DNA of 5,812 nt from Pelagihabitans sp037969055 (GTDB taxonomy: Bacteria; Bacteroidota; Bacteroidia; Flavobacteriales; Flavobacteriaceae). A program made the position numbers and the translations under genes. The notes beneath the pieces were generated by a model, which was not told the origin of the DNA, made no database searches, and saw nothing but the letters and a program-made list of their open reading frames with translations. Within the stretch, counting starts at the first letter, position 1. Each line of letters opens with the position of its first letter. The stretch covers positions 1 to 5,812 of the forward strand of contig JBBKWR010000053.1 of assembly GCA_037969055.1 (NCBI GenBank). The letters are read 5' to 3'. Positions 4,132 to 5,812 of this stretch are shown one piece after another.

Positions 4132-5812
4132 CTATTGCTTGATGACCATCTGTTTCTGGTACTGAATCCCTTCGGTATCAATGGTTCTGATAAAGTACGT
4201 GCCCGGCTGCATCTGGTTAAGATCCAGGGAATATATTGTCCCGTTCTTCACCGCACTGGCCTTATAGGTCCGTATCAAACGGCCCAGAATATCGAAGACC
4301 ATGATCGTCTCCACCGTTTCCGGCTGCTCAAAGCTGGCCTCGGCGTATACCGTGGCAGGGTTGGGGGACAACCTGAGTGTATTGGACAGTTTGGCCGTCA
4401 ATGGGGCGTTGGTCACCAGGGTGAACGACACTGTCCTAGGTGTCCCCGTGGTGCCGCTCAGGTTCCTGCCTGAATAAGGCGTGACGGTAATGGTGTAGCT
4501 GCCCTGGACAAAGATGCTACCATTGTAATCCAAGCCGCTGTTCCCGTACAGCGCCAAGGGGGCATTGTTCTCGGTCTTGGTATTGATCTTCGCACCGGTC
4601 AGGGCCATCCGTACACTGCCGACATCACCGGTCACAAAGGCCTCGATCGTTAGGTTCAGCGTCGGCAGGTTGTTCATCCCGATCACCATCCCGTTGGTCA
4701 GCGGGAATAATGGCACATCGGCAGCGGCATTAATAAGCGAAATACCGGTCACCGAGAGCACACTGCAGACCACGCCCGGCTCGTTGCCGTCCACTAGGCC
4801 ATTACAGTTGTTGTCGATGCCATCGCAGATCTCATCTGCACCCGGATAAACCGCCGCGTTGTTGTCGTTACAATCCCCACTGACTGTTACATATCCTGCC
4901 CTTGGGCCGCATAATTGGGTCGCGCTCGATAGATTGCCAAACCCGTCCCCGTCTGCATCCGCATAAAAGGTGCTGGTGGGAAAGCCCTCATCGATCTGCC
5001 CGTTGCAGTTATTGTCAAATCCATCGCAGATCTCCTCTGCACCCGGATATACCGCCGCGTTGTTGTCGTTACAGTCCACATCGCTAAAGAAGCCGTCACC
5101 GTCATTGTCAACAGGTGCGCTCACCAACTGAAAGCTCACCGTCCGGGGAGTCCCCACGGTACCGCTCAGGTTCCTGCCCGAATAGGGCGTGACGGTAATG
5201 CTGTAGGTTCCCACCACAAAATTACTGCCCGCATAATTGGTCCCGCTATTGCCGTATAAGGCCAAGGGGGCATTGTTTTCGGTTTTTGTTTGGGTCTTAG
5301 CACCGCTCAGGGCCATTCTAACACTGCCCACGTCACTGGTGACAAAGGTCTCGATCGTCAGGTTCAGGGTCGGTAGGGATGTTATATTGATCACCATATT
5401 ATTGGTCAATGGATACAAGGGTACATCCGCAGCGGCATTAAACAGTGATATACCGGTCACCGATAGTACGGTGGAACATGTTAAACCCGGTTCATCACCA
5501 TCGATAAGCCCGTTGCAGTTGTTGTCGATCCCATCACAGATCTCAACTGCCCCAGGATGTACCGCAGCGTTGTTGTCGTTACAGTCCGTATTGAGGAGCA
5601 CATAACCGGCCGGTTGGCTACATCCCTGCAGCACGCTGGCCGGGTCTCCAAAACCATCCCCATCGAAATCGAAATAGTAGCTCTGGGTAAGGAAGCCCTC
5701 ATCGATCTGCCCGTCACAGTTGTTGTCGATGCCATCGCAGACCTCTGTCGCTCCAGGGAACACATCTGGATCATTATCATTACAGTCAGTATTGAGGAGC
5801 ACATAACCGGCC
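4132..5812 (-). CDS. Exported protein with MopE-type metal-binding motifs and T9SS type A sorting domain (N-terminus outside window)
   Basis: The visible C-terminal ~559 residues form a modular surface or secreted protein. Numbering from the Val codon at 5802 (internal GTG): MopE-type Cys/Asp motifs at 7-35, 74-102, 244-273 and 311-339, each of the form CNDN..(V/I)CDG.DNNC.G.(I/V)D; Asp-rich DxDGDG loops at 45-50, 232-237 and 282-287, resembling calcium-binding loops; two beta-rich modules at 113-227 and 349-463; and a T9SS tail at about 473-556 with LSPNPA (478-483), FDILGRLI (503-510), MQPGTYFIRT (531-540) and final KQMVIKQ. Tails of this type send proteins across the outer membrane, where the tail is usually removed. 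No enzyme domain is visible; binding or adhesion is inference. The GTG at 5802 is not the start: the frame stays open to the edge and reads A-G-Y before it, copying residues 65-67. Signal peptide, promoter and start are off the window. The stop is TAG at 4132-4134. Confidence 0.93.
   Translation of the reverse strand, partial: AGYVLLNTDCNDNDPDVFPGATEVCDGIDNNCDGQIDEGFLTQSYYFDFDGDGFGDPASVLQGCSQPAGYVLLNTDCNDNNAAVHPGAVEICDGIDNNCNGLIDGDEPGLTCSTVLSVTGISLFNAAADVPLYPLTNNMVINITSLPTLNLTIETFVTSDVGSVRMALSGAKTQTKTENNAPLALYGNSGTNYAGSNFVVGTYSITVTPYSGRNLSGTVGTPRTVSFQLVSAPVDNDGDGFFSDVDCNDNNAAVYPGAEEICDGFDNNCNGQIDEGFPTSTFYADADGDGFGNLSSATQLCGPRAGYVTVSGDCNDNNAAVYPGADEICDGIDNNCNGLVDGNEPGVVCSVLSVTGISLINAAADVPLFPLTNGMVIGMNNLPTLNLTIEAFVTGDVGSVRMALTGAKINTKTENNAPLALYGNSGLDYNGSIFVQGSYTITVTPYSGRNLSGTTGTPRTVSFTLVTNAPLTAKLSNTLRLSPNPATVYAEASFEQPETVETIMVFDILGRLIRTYKASAVKNGTIYSLDLNQMQPGTYFIRTIDTEGIQYQKQMVIKQ
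4135..4386 (-). other. T9SS type A C-terminal sorting domain (Por secretion tail)
   Basis: The last ~84 residues of the exported protein fit the type IX secretion tail: an LSPNPA entry motif, an FDILGRLI strand with the usual D-x-x-G-R, a MQPGTYFIRT strand with P-G-x-Y, and a basic hydrophobic end KQMVIKQ. It acts as the export signal at the outer membrane. It directly follows the second beta-rich module after a short NAPLTAKLSN linker. Confidence 0.92.
4411..5073 (-). repeat. Module copy 2: MopE motif pair plus beta-rich module
   Basis: This second copy has MopE motif 3 (4984-5073), MopE motif 4 (4786-4872) 201 bases away, and a beta-rich module (about 4411-4767). It is offset from copy 1 by 711 bases in the MopE part and 708 in the beta part, because one codon is missing at the junction (CSTVLSV against CSVLSV). 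Aligning the beta modules by eye over 115 residues gives about 21 differences, so roughly 82% identity; blocks such as NAAADVPL, TENNAPLALYGNSG and TPYSGRNLSG are unchanged. Confidence 0.9.
5119..5784 (-). repeat. Module copy 1: MopE motif pair plus beta-rich module
   Basis: This is the first visible copy of a composite unit inside the exported protein: MopE motif 1 (5698-5784), an Asp-rich linker, MopE motif 2 (5497-5583), then a beta-rich module (about 5119-5478) beginning LSVTGISL and ending TPRTVSFQLV. The two MopE motifs are 201 bases (67 codons) apart. The same order and spacing recur in the second copy. Confidence 0.9.
5588..5611. repeat. 24-base perfect direct repeat, copy 1 (partner at 5789-5812)
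   Basis: These 24 bases are identical to the last 24 bases of the window, 201 bases away. They encode the AGYVLLNT linker that precedes a MopE motif. The match runs into the window edge, so its full length is unknown. Confidence 0.9.
5789..5812. repeat. 24-base perfect direct repeat, copy 2 (cut by window edge)
   Basis: This is identical to 5588-5611. It shows that the 201-base (67-codon) MopE repeat continues toward the N-terminus beyond the right edge of the window. Confidence 0.9.

Noticed and set aside
4117..5605. Rightward open frames at 4117-4473, 4565-4849 and 5237-5605 opposite the exported-protein gene
   Set aside because: They read through the complement of a clear coding sequence, resemble no family, and the latter two resemble each other only because the gene beneath them is duplicated.
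5800..5802. GTG at 5802 as the start of the exported protein
   Set aside because: The frame stays open to the window edge, the preceding codons copy an internal repeat linker, and an exported protein must have a signal peptide, which is absent here.

Overview
This window looks like a chromosomal segment of a member of the Bacteroidota, most likely a marine Flavobacteriaceae species. Four things point there: a threonine synthase, GcvT and YebC with flavobacterial-style sequence; TAnnTTTG-type -7 boxes in place of sigma70 hexamers; no clear Shine-Dalgarno sequences; and a secreted protein ending in a type IX secretion (T9SS) C-terminal sorting domain, a system confined to this phylum. The family assignment is by recognition only.

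Layout. Bases 2-676 (+) are the C-terminal half of threonine synthase (thrC), cut by the left edge. A 228-base gap (677-904) holds two consensus-like -7 boxes and a 7-base tandem repeat. Then come gcvT (905-1990, +), a short-chain dehydrogenase of the RmlD/sugar-nucleotide epimerase type (about 2012-2845, +), a pterin-4a-carbinolamine dehydratase (2916-3203, +) and a yebC-family gene (3355-4065, +). A 17-bp perfect hairpin at 4082-4119 separates this rightward block from a convergent leftward gene. That gene fills 4132-5812 (-) and runs off the right edge. It encodes a large repetitive exported protein with four visible MopE-type Cys/Asp motifs, two copies of a beta-rich module and a T9SS type A tail.

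How the genes relate. The left part is housekeeping: amino-acid synthesis (thrC), glycine/one-carbon metabolism (gcvT, using tetrahydrofolate), pterin recycling (the dehydratase) and a translation or transcription accessory factor (yebC). gcvT and the dehydrogenase are close enough to be co-transcribed; the dehydratase and yebC have their own upstream gaps of 70 and 151 bases. The right part is an accessory surface or secreted protein with visibly higher G+C. Its internal duplication is the most interesting structure here. I see no defence system, mobile element, CRISPR array, tRNA or rRNA, and nothing that amounts to a new multi-gene system.
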